A DNA stretch of 64,000 nucleotides from NCBI GenBank assembly GCA_963693365.1, contig CAVNZM010000024.1:1-64000 (forward strand), written 5' to 3'. A program made the position numbers and the translations under genes. This DNA is from Amoebidium appalachense. Its lineage: Eukaryota > Ichthyosporea. The notes below the pieces were generated by a model. The model searched no databases, was not told where the DNA came from, and was given only the letters and a program-made list of their open reading frames with translations. This document shows positions 21,191 through 30,375 of the stretch, piece by piece (within the stretch, counting starts at the first letter, position 1; each line of letters begins with the position of its first letter).

Positions 21191-23326
21191 ATGAGCGCTT
21201 TAGCAGTGGCACGTTGCCCAGGGGCTCTCCCTGGTGGGCCCGAAGAGCGCAGACTACTACGTCGGCATCCGGCCAAACCCAAACGGGCACGGGCACGACA
21301 GCTACGTCCTCGAGCTGCCCAAAAGCCTCCCCCGAGGACGGGGCCTGCCTTCCTGAAGGTGGACGTGCTCGGGAACGGGAGCTTCATGCCCGTTACAGAG
21401 GTCACAGACCGGCTGGACGACCTGGAGAGGAGGGTGGTGGTGTTAGAGAAGGGCATGGTCAAGAACTGGGACGAGCACACCGACTTCAATACCAGGGTGT
21501 TTTCACTGGAGCAGGACATGACTGACAACTGGGTTGAGCACAGGGACATGAGAGCACGGATAGTGGAGGTGGAGACAGACATGGTCAAAAACTGGGACGA
21601 GCATGCTGTGTTCAGAACCATGAAGGAAACATTGGGCACCATAGTAAACGTACTGTGGGGGGACGACAAGGAAAGTTTTGAGGACAACATTGTGAAACGT
21701 CTACTCAGGCTGGAGGGTCTGACCCCCGACCCCATTTTCCCCTACTCCATGTGGGTCCGGCCTAACTTTTTGTTTTCCGACGGGTGGACGTCGGTACGTA
21801 CCATAAACAGACAGATAAAGACAGCCCTGCCCGAACGACCCGACTTCCCCAAATACCCAATGATAAGCAACTCAGGCACCCCAAGCATGGGTTCCCCCCT
21901 CTGGTTTGGGAGTTGGGACGAAGAGAGGCAAACCATCACGTTCCAGACACACCAACTACCCATGTCCGGGGAAACAGCATGCTTCAGGTTCGACCACGTG
22001 GGTATAAACGGCCAGGACAAGGACGACGGACACACGTTCACAAGGCACTACGAAAACGAGACCGACGAGGCAAGACATGCCACCATTTGGCCCTACACCC
22101 CCACCATGGAGGCCACCCTAGCCACAAACACGTACCCCCTCAACAACAACTACGCCTACAACAAGAAGGGCATCTCCCGGGTCTTACCGTTCATGACGTA
22201 CGACATTGTCATGGGCACCGTGCCCCGGGGGGAGCCGTTGCAGCAGCACATTGCCGGCAAGCTGACCTACAACCTCGACAGCAGCAAGCTGTACGACCTC
22301 AACCAGGTCATTGTCGAGAAGGCCGAGTACCTGCACGACGTGCCCATCATTAACACAGAGATCGATCACACCAACCTGCACGACACCAACAACGACTGGC
22401 ACATGGACTACATCAACGAGGACAACCCGGACCTGCCCGGGGGAGGCAAGTTCCCCTACGACGACAAGGTTCTCACAAACTGGATAAAGAGCAAGGTGTG
22501 GGCAGAGGAGCAGCAGAGCATATCGGGTATCAGCAAGACAAGGTACTTTAGACCGGGCATGTTGCATTTCTCTAACCGTGGCCCCAACGAGTACACTACC
22601 ACACGTATGGGCTACGTGAAACTTGACCACAAGGTCCACTACAAGTTTCCTAGCGTCATGTTCCAATACGAAACGACCGTGAGTGCCGTCGGTGACTTGG
22701 GGGGGACCAACAAGAGTGTGCAGTCAGGACCCAACGGGCAGCTACCCCACCCGGAAATGGAGCTCACGTACAGGGTGACCAGCCGCGTGCTACGTCTAAA
22801 CTACAACGAGGCCATCTCCCCCGACCCCTGGGACGAGGTGGACCAGCTATGGGAACCGGTGGGCTCGGCACTCAAGCAGTACCTAAACACCATACGTGCA
22901 CACATGCCAAACGGAAAGGTGCCCCAGAGCATGCAGGAAAACGATCTGTGGTTCATGGTGAGGCCAAGGGAGATCAACTTTGTGCCCGTACTGAGGGACT
23001 ACATAGTGGAGGAGACCTTTAAACCCAACCCGTTGGACATTGTGGAGGGGGTGATGGACCTCGTGGGCCTCATACCTATGGTAGGTGATGCCGTGTCTGC
23101 CGTAGGCAAGGGGGCATGCAAGCTGGCACAGAGGTACGGGGGAAAGCTGGGTACGGGTGTCGGCAAGATGGGCAAGAGGAAGGCACGGAGGGCTGCCACA
23201 GACACCGAAAACTACGCAGCCGAGCTCGAGGCCTGGAGGAAAAACCAGGGTAAATACGACGGATACAACAACAACGTTGTGGATGTGGGTGACTGGGACA
23301 ACGGTCCCAGGTGGACCATGCCCTAA
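21191..23326 (+). CDS. large spike-like protein sharing the fibre N-terminal module
   Basis: 711 residues as one open frame, but the first 55 residues are Arg/Ala-rich nonsense-like. Reading the same DNA one base over gives LQWHVAQGLSLVGPK, then YYVGIRPNPNGHGHDSYVLE, then LPKSLP, a clear relative of the anchor at 19596. Two opposite single-base shifts (near 21205 and 21352) would restore it. After it come DVLGNGSFMPVTEVTDRLDD, short repeats around MVKNWDEH and DNWVEH, and a large beta-rich body. A hydrophobic stretch (DLVGLIPMVGDAVSAVGKGA) and a basic segment lie near the C-terminus. Likely an external virion protein; the body family is not recognised. Confidence 0.6.
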   Translation: MSALAVARCPGALPGGPEERRLLRRHPAKPKRARARQLRPRAAQKPPPRTGPAFLKVDVLGNGSFMPVTEVTDRLDDLERRVVVLEKGMVKNWDEHTDFNTRVFSLEQDMTDNWVEHRDMRARIVEVETDMVKNWDEHAVFRTMKETLGTIVNVLWGDDKESFEDNIVKRLLRLEGLTPDPIFPYSMWVRPNFLFSDGWTSVRTINRQIKTALPERPDFPKYPMISNSGTPSMGSPLWFGSWDEERQTITFQTHQLPMSGETACFRFDHVGINGQDKDDGHTFTRHYENETDEARHATIWPYTPTMEATLATNTYPLNNNYAYNKKGISRVLPFMTYDIVMGTVPRGEPLQQHIAGKLTYNLDSSKLYDLNQVIVEKAEYLHDVPIINTEIDHTNLHDTNNDWHMDYINEDNPDLPGGGKFPYDDKVLTNWIKSKVWAEEQQSISGISKTRYFRPGMLHFSNRGPNEYTTTRMGYVKLDHKVHYKFPSVMFQYETTVSAVGDLGGTNKSVQSGPNGQLPHPEMELTYRVTSRVLRLNYNEAISPDPWDEVDQLWEPVGSALKQYLNTIRAHMPNGKVPQSMQENDLWFMVRPREINFVPVLRDYIVEETFKPNPLDIVEGVMDLVGLIPMVGDAVSAVGKGACKLAQRYGGKLGTGVGKMGKRKARRAATDTENYAAELEAWRKNQGKYDGYNNNVVDVGDWDNGPRWTMP

Positions 23327-23339
23327 GAGACTGGTAAAA

Positions 23340-24077
23340 CTACGTATAGGGGCCCAGCACGTCCATACAGTAGAGTATGAGGTACCAGAGGGCGAGCAGG
23401 CAGCATGCCAACAACGTGTAACCCAACGTGGTCAGAAACCCATTCTCCAAAAACCCAAACTCGGCCAAGTTCCAATGCAGCTCGTCAAACACCATGCCTG
23501 CAAGTGCAAGGCCGGCATGCACACATACACACAACACAATGTTCCTGGTGAGCACGGGCACGGACAGGGAGAGCATATGATGTGCACAGGCCAGGGTGGT
23601 ACATGCCAACACGCCCCTCAGCACAAGAAACACGTAGCCAAACACTATGGGTTCAAACACACACGTCAGCCCATAGAGGGCAAAAAGGGGTACGAGGGAG
23701 GCACACACCATGTACGCCACGACCCGTGGAAAGAACAACGTGGTCGTCACATGCATGGAACGGGCCCAACACGTTGCTGCCACCATGGAGGCAAGGGGGG
23801 AGGCCACAAACAACCACGAGCCCAGCCAGTAGGGTAGCCACATCACACAGTAGCCAGCCACGGTCGGGTGGGTGTCCACGTCAAGCCAGGCATAGGCCAC
23901 CCATTGTGCCTGACACAGGACCACGCCTGTGAGGGGGAGGATGATGAGCCAAAACATGCATGTACGTTTAGCCAGTTCAGGAATCATTACGGCTGTGCCG
24001 TACGATGCAGCGACCAATGCAACACACATGATGGCACAGCATGTGGTAAAGTATATTCGAGCCAGATTGACAATCAT
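23340..24077 (-). CDS. polytopic membrane protein, about seven helices
   Basis: 245 residues, mostly hydrophobic. About seven membrane segments can be drawn: 8-32, 38-63, 73-105, two between about 116 and 170, one near 180-200 and one near 215-240. Cys and Trp are frequent. It has no cleavable-looking signal and no motif I can assign to a channel or receptor family. Transcribed divergently from 24149 across a region with an AAAAAATGTG motif. A seven-helix protein is unusual in a polinton-like element. Confidence 0.6.
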   Translation of the reverse strand: MIVNLARIYFTTCCAIMCVALVAASYGTAVMIPELAKRTCMFWLIILPLTGVVLCQAQWVAYAWLDVDTHPTVAGYCVMWLPYWLGSWLFVASPLASMVAATCWARSMHVTTTLFFPRVVAYMVCASLVPLFALYGLTCVFEPIVFGYVFLVLRGVLACTTLACAHHMLSLSVPVLTRNIVLCVCVHAGLALAGMVFDELHWNLAEFGFLENGFLTTLGYTLLACCLLALWYLILYCMDVLGPYT

Positions 24078-24148
24078 TCTCTAGTTGTCTGGTACCATCA
24101 CGGTACGAAAAAATGTGCAGCTACAATAAAGGAAAACCAAAAGCCACC

Positions 24149-24757
24149 ATGTCTAACGTCTCAAGACTCAATCTGCTCACACGAACGGCAGGGCACGTGG
24201 CTTTGCAAGCCCACTCATCTACAGAGTCCTACAACTTTGTCTTTCCTAGATACCGACCCAGGGAGGGGGATGTGCTAGTGTACACAGAGGAGGGGCTAGA
24301 GTGGAAATCCTTCACAGAGTGGTTGAAAGAGCATGCAAGCACCATCAGGGACGTGCTACTGCAAGAGCACCCCACCCCCTCTTCTCCCCCCTACCCATCA
24401 CCACCACCGCTTTCCCCCCACTTCCCCCGGCCAGACACCCCTTTTCCCCACGACACCCTCTCCCCAACACCCCCCTTTGAGCCCCTCTTTGCCTTCCCCA
24501 CCCCTCCCCCCTCTCCCCCACCACAACAGCAAGAGCAACAACCCTCCGTACTCACCCTACTCGACGACGATGAGGGTGTACCCACAAACACAGACACGGA
24601 GCAGGACATCACACCATTGCACCCCCGGCCACTCATGCCCGACCACCCCATCAAGCTACAGCCACCCCCAGCCCCCAAGGCCAAGAAGACGGCCAAAAAG
24701 ACCACAGGTACACGTAGACCAAGAAGGACCCCAAAGGAGAAAGTGTCGGCCGAATAG
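24149..24757 (+). CDS. Pro-rich protein with fibre-anchor-like N-terminus and basic tail
   Basis: 202 residues from MSNVSRLNLLTR (24149); an earlier in-frame ATG at 24113 lies in the promoter motif. N-terminal SYNFVFPRYRPREGDVLVYT, then EEGLEWKSF is reminiscent of the anchor modules at 19596 and 21191 (a DAYDLTLP-type strand, then a D.sG.msF strand). A long Pro/Ser-rich stalk, an acidic segment and a Lys/Arg-rich tail (KAKKTAKKTTGTRRPRRTPK) follow. Possibly a third member of the virion anchor family. The similarity is weak. Confidence 0.5.
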   Translation: MSNVSRLNLLTRTAGHVALQAHSSTESYNFVFPRYRPREGDVLVYTEEGLEWKSFTEWLKEHASTIRDVLLQEHPTPSSPPYPSPPPLSPHFPRPDTPFPHDTLSPTPPFEPLFAFPTPPPSPPPQQQEQQPSVLTLLDDDEGVPTNTDTEQDITPLHPRPLMPDHPIKLQPPPAPKAKKTAKKTTGTRRPRRTPKEKVSAE

Positions 24758-24778
24758 TAGCAAGCGCGAGAAACAATC

Positions 24779-26098
24779 ATGGTGGTCCACGAAAAGGACA
24801 TTGAGCAGGTGATTGAGGAAACCTACGACACCTTCAAGCTCCCCCCCACCGTACAAGCCCTATGGCGTCGTGCAAAAGCAAAAGACAAGAGGGTGGGGCA
24901 GCCAGCCGTGCGTGCCTACCTGTCCAGGAGACATACAGGGCTGCAGGAGTCCCTCACGGAGGTGATGGCCCCCCATCGCATCGAGAGAAAGGACTACCTC
25001 ACCACGACGGCACGGCCAAACAGCGTTGCAGCAGACCTGTTTTTCATGCCACGTTACTCAAAGGCAAACAGGGGATATAAGGGGGGATTGAGCGTGATTG
25101 ACATGAACACGCGGCAAGCAACAGTCGTACCCATAAAAACAAAGAGCTCAGGGACTGGGAATAGGGAGCACCTCACCGTCGAAGACGAGCCAGAGATGAA
25201 AAGGGTAGTGAAAAAGGCCTTAAAAACCATCAGGGAGATGAAGGATGAAAGCAACGAGGGAGAGGAGAACCTACAGCCTACAGAGGTGAAGCAAATCTTT
25301 ACGGACAAGGGTACGGAGTTTCTCAGCAACACCATGAAAAAGTACTACGACGACAACGACATCACGATCCTCCCGCAAAAACCAGGCAGAAAACCACGCA
25401 ACGTAGCCATGGTGGAACGATTCCACCGTACCCTAAAGCAAGGACTGAACAAGTACATGGAGGCCAACGACACGGGCAAGTGGACAGGGGAAGGGTTGGA
25501 GAACGTGCTAGAGGATTACAACGATACGTACCATGGTTCCATCGGCAGGGACCCAAACAGCATGACCCAGCGGGCAGAACGGTGGAACAGCATCAACACG
25601 TGGCTGGAGAGCAGGAAACAGAAGCGTAAGCTACGCGAAACGATGGGGCACACAGAGGGTCTACACGTACGTGCACTCAAGAAACCAAAGGGTCCGTTTG
25701 AGAAAGAAGGCAGGAACTGGTCCAAGGACGTCTACACGCTAGCCTACAAGGATGCAAGTGGGTGGGCACTACGCAACGCAGCCACAGGGGAGATGAGGAG
25801 ACACACACCAGGCCTACGCTACGCTTGGCCAGACACCATGCTAAAGAAGGTTCCACCTACCAGTGTGGTCGTGCCGCACAGCAGCGGGATGCGTGCCGCC
25901 CGCAAGGAGACAGCCAAAGAAAAAGCCCGTGAAGACTTGGCGTTTGAAGGGCGTGAGCTGGTGCGCCAAACGGGCACGCGTGCACAAGTCCAACAGGAAA
26001 AGGAAAAACGCAAGGCACAGCAACTGAAAAAACTGGAGTTTGCCCACCAACAGGAGCAAACGGGCCTGCGTCGCAGTGAAAGGCGTGCACGCCGCTAG
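24779..26098 (+). CDS. retroviral-type (rve) integrase of polinton type
   Basis: 439 residues. N-terminal helical region (VRAYLSRRHTGLQESL) as in polinton and Ty3/gypsy integrases. RNase H-fold core with D86 (AADLFFM), D176 (IFTDKGTEFLS) and E213 (MVERFHRTLKQGLNKYM), a D,D(36)E spacing. The C-terminal part has a small beta-rich segment (YTLAYKDASGWALRNAATGE) and a long basic Gln/Lys/Arg tail. I see no chromodomain. It inserts linear element DNA into the host genome. It lies at the 3' end of region A and follows the Pro-rich gene by 21 bases. All three catalytic residues are present and the frame is intact. Confidence 0.95.
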   Translation: MVVHEKDIEQVIEETYDTFKLPPTVQALWRRAKAKDKRVGQPAVRAYLSRRHTGLQESLTEVMAPHRIERKDYLTTTARPNSVAADLFFMPRYSKANRGYKGGLSVIDMNTRQATVVPIKTKSSGTGNREHLTVEDEPEMKRVVKKALKTIREMKDESNEGEENLQPTEVKQIFTDKGTEFLSNTMKKYYDDNDITILPQKPGRKPRNVAMVERFHRTLKQGLNKYMEANDTGKWTGEGLENVLEDYNDTYHGSIGRDPNSMTQRAERWNSINTWLESRKQKRKLRETMGHTEGLHVRALKKPKGPFEKEGRNWSKDVYTLAYKDASGWALRNAATGEMRRHTPGLRYAWPDTMLKKVPPTSVVVPHSSGMRAARKETAKEKAREDLAFEGRELVRQTGTRAQVQQEKEKRKAQQLKKLEFAHQQEQTGLRRSERRARR

Positions 26099-26461
26099 GG
26101 TGTGGCCTACCCATTTTGGAAAACCATCCGTCTTGAAAAAGAAAAAAACAGAGACGCCCCACCAACCAGCGGCCGCGAAAACTGGCCATTTTGGGATGTT
26201 TGCGCAAACAGGGGACGACCCACCAACCAGCAGCCGCCAAAACTAGCCCAATCGGGCCGCCTGCCAACTCAGGCTAATCCTCCATGTGCGGAACACAGAC
26301 CCTGGTCCGGATCAGGTCCTTGCGGTTCGGTTCGGGCCGGCCTGGTCCGATTTGGGCCGAGTCGACCCATTAACGACCCGACTCGAACCGACCCGGACTA
26401 ATCTGGGCCGACCCGTGGCCCGCGAAATTTTCGCAGCACACAGGTGCGGGACTGTGTGATC
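26099..26461. other. intergenic region with direct repeats, possible element edge
   Basis: No gene is seen. Two direct repeats carry CCACCAACCAGC(G/A)GCCGC and AAAACT (about 26158-26185 and 26220-26246). They are followed by a run of GGTCCG/GGGCCGA/CGACCC words at 26300-26415. The change in gene content on either side makes this a candidate old terminus of the integrase-bearing element. Confidence 0.4.
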
Positions 26462-27007
26462 ATGGGGCTGGGCAGCTGCTGCGGGGTGTACAAGGCTACG
26501 TTGGACAAGAAGAGGGCCGGCGTGGACACGGACAAGGTGCAGACGCCCGCATGGGTGCTGGATGCACTCGAAAAGGAGTTTGGCGCGCTCAATGACCCCT
26601 GCCCCATCACCTGGCAGGAGGGGGAGGACCCTTGCGCACTCACAGACGACGGTGTGTGGTCCAGCGAGAAAATCAACTATGTCAACCCTCCCTTCTCTGA
26701 TATCGCCCCCTTTATACGCAAAGCCGTACAGATGTACATATCGAAGGGTAGAAAGAGCGTGATGCTGGTGCCTGCACGCACAGAGGCACGCTGGTTCCAT
26801 GACCTGGCGTTTATGTACGCTGCAGAGATAAGAATCCTGCGGGGTAGGCTCAAGTTTGAGGGGTTCAAAAGGCCATCCCCAGAAGGTGTGTGCTTGCTGT
26901 TGTTTACAGAGCCCCAGCCTGTTGGCGGGCCACGTGTAGTGTCGTGGATGCCTGAGGCATACCCACGCAGCTCAAAGGCAGGGGGTGTGTTGGGACTGGA
27001 TTCCTAG
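26462..27007 (+). CDS. Dam-type DNA N6-adenine methyltransferase
   Basis: 181 residues from the ATG at 26462. VQTPAWVLDALEKEFG at the N-terminus, the catalytic NPPF at residues 75-78 (INYVNPPFSDIAPFIRKAV), VMLVPARTEARWFHDLAF and RGRLKFEGFKRPSPEGVCLL are the landmarks of the phage Dam family (DNA N-6-adenine methyltransferase). It transfers a methyl group from S-adenosylmethionine to adenine. The target sequence cannot be read from the gene. No partner restriction nuclease is seen beside it. Intact. Confidence 0.88.
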   Translation: MGLGSCCGVYKATLDKKRAGVDTDKVQTPAWVLDALEKEFGALNDPCPITWQEGEDPCALTDDGVWSSEKINYVNPPFSDIAPFIRKAVQMYISKGRKSVMLVPARTEARWFHDLAFMYAAEIRILRGRLKFEGFKRPSPEGVCLLLFTEPQPVGGPRVVSWMPEAYPRSSKAGGVLGLDS

Positions 27008-27057
27008 CAGGATCATAAAAATGTGTGGTAGTGTGTATAAGGTACTAGCACGCCACC

Positions 27058-27321
27058 ATGGCCACCTACCAAGTTGTGCTCAATGACCAATTTCAGCCCC
27101 TCACTGAGCGTTCTTCTAACGCCACACGCACAGACTTTAGCTTCTATGGGCAGCAAGCCATGGCAAAATCCATCGCGGACAAGATATGCCCACACAACAC
27201 TCACCACCCTTCTTTCCTCAAACCAACCACTATGGCAGGGTCCGCAGCAGGCCACCGTGCCCATACACGGAGACCCACCTTTGCTGCACTCAGGCGTGCA
27301 CATGGCAGGGCCGTGCACTAG
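27058..27321 (+). CDS. small hypothetical protein
   Basis: 87 residues starting MATYQVVLNDQFQPLTE. The first 45 residues look protein-like (TRTDFSFYGQQAMAKSIADK); the rest is His/Arg/Ala-rich and may be out of frame. AAAAATGTGTG precedes it by about 30 bases and AATAAAAA follows the stop. Not recognised. Confidence 0.45.
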   Translation: MATYQVVLNDQFQPLTERSSNATRTDFSFYGQQAMAKSIADKICPHNTHHPSFLKPTTMAGSAAGHRAHTRRPTFAALRRAHGRAVH

Positions 27322-27384
27322 CTGGGACATGACAATAAAAAATAATATACCTACATAGGTAGACGTGCAAGCCACACCACCATC

Positions 27385-27981
27385 ATGGGGGTGTCATCGC
27401 GAGGCAGGAACGGGAACACGCGTGTCATCTACGTGCAGAACCAGCCAAACAAGGCGTCAGAGGTAGCCAAGTGGGTGGGGGCCCTGGCAGGCGGTGCAGC
27501 CTTGGGGGCAGGGGGGTACTATGCGTGGAAGCACAAGGGGGACATCGCGAGGGGAGTGGGTAACTTCATGTACAACAAGGCAGCGGACGCGGCCACCTAC
27601 ACTGCTGGGAAGGCAGGGGAGGCGGGGGGGACGGTGTTCAAGGGCCTCAAGGGGGTAGCACGTGCCACAGGCGACGCTGCCTTGCAGGGTACGCAGCACG
27701 TGGGACAGGGTGCCCAGGATGGTGCATTCAGTGCGTGGAAGACCCTGAGGAATGGTACAAGGGATGCAGGCAACTATCTGCTGCACAACACCCAGAATGC
27801 GTTGGGATATGGCCCATACAATGCCGCAGGCAGCAGCGGTAGTGTCTCCACAGGCACACGCACGGGCAAATACGAGTGGAGAGGGGGTGGAGGGGGCGGG
27901 ATGCAGGTGCATGTGGGCGGTAAGCCCTATGTCTGGCCACCCACAAAGCCGCCCCACGTCTCGCAATCGGGCCGCATCTAA
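27385..27981 (+). CDS. Gly/Ala-rich protein with one hydrophobic segment
   Basis: 198 residues. A short basic N-terminus (MGVSSRGRNGNTRVIY) precedes VAKWVGALAGGAALGAGGYY, a possible membrane or membrane-active helix. Repeats of amphipathic Ala/Gly/Thr helices follow (AADAATYTAGKAGEAGGTVF), then a Gly-rich C-terminus. This layout resembles small virion proteins that act on membranes, but no family is recognised. Confidence 0.5.
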   Translation: MGVSSRGRNGNTRVIYVQNQPNKASEVAKWVGALAGGAALGAGGYYAWKHKGDIARGVGNFMYNKAADAATYTAGKAGEAGGTVFKGLKGVARATGDAALQGTQHVGQGAQDGAFSAWKTLRNGTRDAGNYLLHNTQNALGYGPYNAAGSSGSVSTGTRTGKYEWRGGGGGGMQVHVGGKPYVWPPTKPPHVSQSGRI

Positions 27982-28243
27982 TTGATATGTACATATATGG
28001 TAAGTCTGCAGGGAACCGTTGGCGGGCGGTGCGAGCAGCCAATCATATGCTCTGGCCTTTGTTGACTTGCATTCCATTGGCGGTAGTCCTGTTCTCCTAT
28101 TGGACGCCTGGTGCATTAGGAGTCGCCGAATTTTAGAGCACTGTCGCATGTGTGCACTGGAGGGCACAAAAACCACCTGCGAACGTTCCTTTTATTCTAA
28201 GCCCCTCTAGCCTGATCTTTGCAAACAGCGAACTTTAGAAACC
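27982..28243 (+). promoter_or_regulatory. upstream region with CCAAT/ATTGG boxes
   Basis: Contains GCCAATCAT, CATTGGCGG and TATTGGACGCC within 120 bases, the same boxes that cluster at 31470-31640. They lie 100-200 bases upstream of the gene at 28244. CCAAT-type boxes are standard eukaryotic promoter elements. Confidence 0.5.
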
Positions 28244-29326
28244 ATGGCAGACCTCCCCTTCCTACCCCCTCTAGACGATGCTGCTGTTCTTGCTGCCGCG
28301 GCAGCAGCCATTTCTGTGCCTGCCCGCAAGCCTCCTCCTCTCCGCACCTTCTCCTGGTCTCACCAAGATCTTGCCACTGTTCTGCTTCTGAATCAGCCCT
28401 TCTACGCATCCTACCGCACGCTTGCTGAGGGGTATGCTGCACAGCCCAGTGTTTCCGCCAACGCAGCGTCCTTCCTCCTCTCCAACGAGAAAGGTGGCTT
28501 CTTCGCTGGTTATAACGCAGCAGGCGAAGTCTACTTCCAGAAACGCTTCATGGGTCTAGATGATTTTGATGGGGCATGGCTCCCTGAGATGCTGGTGCGT
28601 GGTACCATCTCTGAGTCTGCGGAACTGGCCGAACTGCACTGCAAGGCGCTTTTGGCCACACTCGCGTGCCGCAACGCCCTCATGCTCAAGGGGGTGGCTG
28701 CTGCTGTGGTAGACGTCCTCCTGCCGCAGTTCACAGAGCATGAGAGATCAACTAGGTATAAGGCAGAGACAGACCCTCAGTTGGTTGGCAACTACATGCA
28801 GCAGTACCTGGAGGAGATAGAGGCTAACTGGGAGCCCATCGGCAAGATGTGCAAGGCAGGACTCACTCCTTACCGGGAGAAAGAGGTGACCCGCCACCTG
28901 GCCCATGTTGTTGCGGGCCTCCTGCAGACCATGGTGGCCACTGCAAAGGCAGCCAAGTTGATGTCCACACCCATCTTCAAAGGGGTCGCCATGGATGTCC
29001 TGCATGATATGCAGGCATTGCTGCGCAGCATTGCGAATGAGCGCATGCATGGTGCAGGTGAGAAGATTGTGTTTGCAGGGCTGATCAAGAAAAACATCGC
29101 CAAGGAGGCACCATCACGGCGCAAGTCCGGCACGTTCATCGACATTGCCCCCAAGGAGAAGGAAAACCTTGCCCCCCTCCGCAGCAGCAGCAGTAGCAAC
29201 ATCCCCTACAACAACAACAACATGATGGGTGGCATCCGGGTCCCCTACTTCTACGGTGGGGTCCGGGTGCCTAAACACCGTGGTTCACCTCCCCTCAAGA
29301 CTGTGGACAGCATTTACCTAGGCTAG
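28244..29326 (+). CDS. hypothetical protein, 360 residues
   Basis: Starts MADLPFLPPLDDAAVLAAAA with an Ala/Pro-rich leader. The middle is a helical globular domain (SWSHQDLATVLLLNQPFYAS; ELAELHCKALLATLACRNAL; KEVTRHLAHVVAGLLQTMVA). A Lys/Ser-rich region and Ser/Asn runs lead to a Gly/Tyr/Pro C-terminus. No catalytic motif is evident. Long intact frame with promoter boxes upstream. Function not recognised. Confidence 0.6.
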   Translation: MADLPFLPPLDDAAVLAAAAAAISVPARKPPPLRTFSWSHQDLATVLLLNQPFYASYRTLAEGYAAQPSVSANAASFLLSNEKGGFFAGYNAAGEVYFQKRFMGLDDFDGAWLPEMLVRGTISESAELAELHCKALLATLACRNALMLKGVAAAVVDVLLPQFTEHERSTRYKAETDPQLVGNYMQQYLEEIEANWEPIGKMCKAGLTPYREKEVTRHLAHVVAGLLQTMVATAKAAKLMSTPIFKGVAMDVLHDMQALLRSIANERMHGAGEKIVFAGLIKKNIAKEAPSRRKSGTFIDIAPKEKENLAPLRSSSSSNIPYNNNNMMGGIRVPYFYGGVRVPKHRGSPPLKTVDSIYLG

Positions 29327-29583
29327 TGGTTAGGTTAGGAGTAATGATGATGATGGTGGGCAGTGCCCTATATTTTAACGTTTTTACGTTTTGTTACCTT
29401 CTCAGCTTAGTCTTAGACACTGTGGTTGCGAAGATATTGGGCTGAGCCCTTTATTTCCACGTTTTTTCTTTTTACAAAGACAACCAGAGGCAAGAATAAA
29501 CTTTTTATTTTTTACGAAAACATCCATGAAAACAAACAGAGTGCAAGCTGAAGGCTACTACGGTGCATTGCACACGTGTGCCT

Positions 29584-29620
<37 letters not shown>

Positions 29621-29622
29621 GC

Positions 29623-29657
<35 letters not shown>

Positions 29658-29730
29658 CACGGTGTGTCACTGAGTGTGTGTACGAAAAAACTCCCATACT
29701 TCCACCCTCTCCATGCTCGTTTTGTTCCAG
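29327..29730. other. noncoding stretch with TG microsatellite
   Basis: No convincing gene. A (TG)n tract, interrupted, runs from about 29576 to 29657. AATAAA lies at about 29494. Confidence 0.6.
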
Positions 29731-29949
29731 TCAGCATCTCCTATAGGTGGGTGCAATGGGACGTTTGGGCCACTGTTTAGTACGGTGATTGTAGTACCTG
29801 TAGGTACCGTTGAAAATGTGTAGGTGGGGTTGGGCAGCCACATCGAGGTAGTGGCCAAACATGTGTTGGTTGGTTGCTTTCCTTATAAAAGGGGGACCAA
29901 GATCGAGGTCATCCTCTGAGGAATCAATTCGATTCGGAAAAGAAGACAT
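29731..29949 (-). CDS. small hypothetical protein
   Basis: 72 residues: MSSFPNRIDSSEDDLDLGPP, then FIRKATNQHMFGHYLDVAAQ and a basic C-terminus. Balanced composition and an acidic start argue that it may be real. No motif is seen. Confidence 0.35.
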   Translation of the reverse strand: MSSFPNRIDSSEDDLDLGPPFIRKATNQHMFGHYLDVAAQPHLHIFNGTYRYYNHRTKQWPKRPIAPTYRRC

Positions 29950-30375
29950 GTTGTGTGGTGATTGATTGTTCTAAGTGTCACTAAGTAAAAGGATTGTGTG
30001 ATGTTTCAAAGTTTAAAAGTCTTTATTCTCTACGGAAAAAACGTAAAAAGTGTTGTGATAGAGCACACACGTCTATAGATCTGTCTCTGACCTGTGACGT
30101 CGTCAAACTTGCATTTGGAAAGGGGGTTCAATAAACTTTCATTCATAATGACATGATCTGATTCGTGCACGGAAACTTTAAAAGGAATTCGGGGGGGGGG
30201 GGGTCTATTGCCGACACATTAAGCAGTCCGTCACGGTGGCTCACAGTGGCTCAGCACCAATTGCAAAGACTCAAGTGTGTTTCGTTTGTGTGTGCAATGT
30301 CTTGCACGTTTATTCACTTATGGCCGGTCTGGTAGCTGGCTCGTGGTGCACCGTAATAAAGAGAACAATGCAATC
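29950..30375. other. noncoding stretch
   Basis: Nothing coding is seen. It holds an AATAAA (about 30130), a run of G at about 30190-30202 and short A-rich segments. Confidence 0.5.

Noticed and set aside
28244-29326. Adenain-like maturation protease expected in a polinton-like element
   Set aside because: No His-Asp/Glu-Gln-Cys arrangement could be identified in this or the neighbouring unassigned proteins.
29512-29697. Thr/His repeat frame
   Set aside because: Translation of the TG microsatellite.
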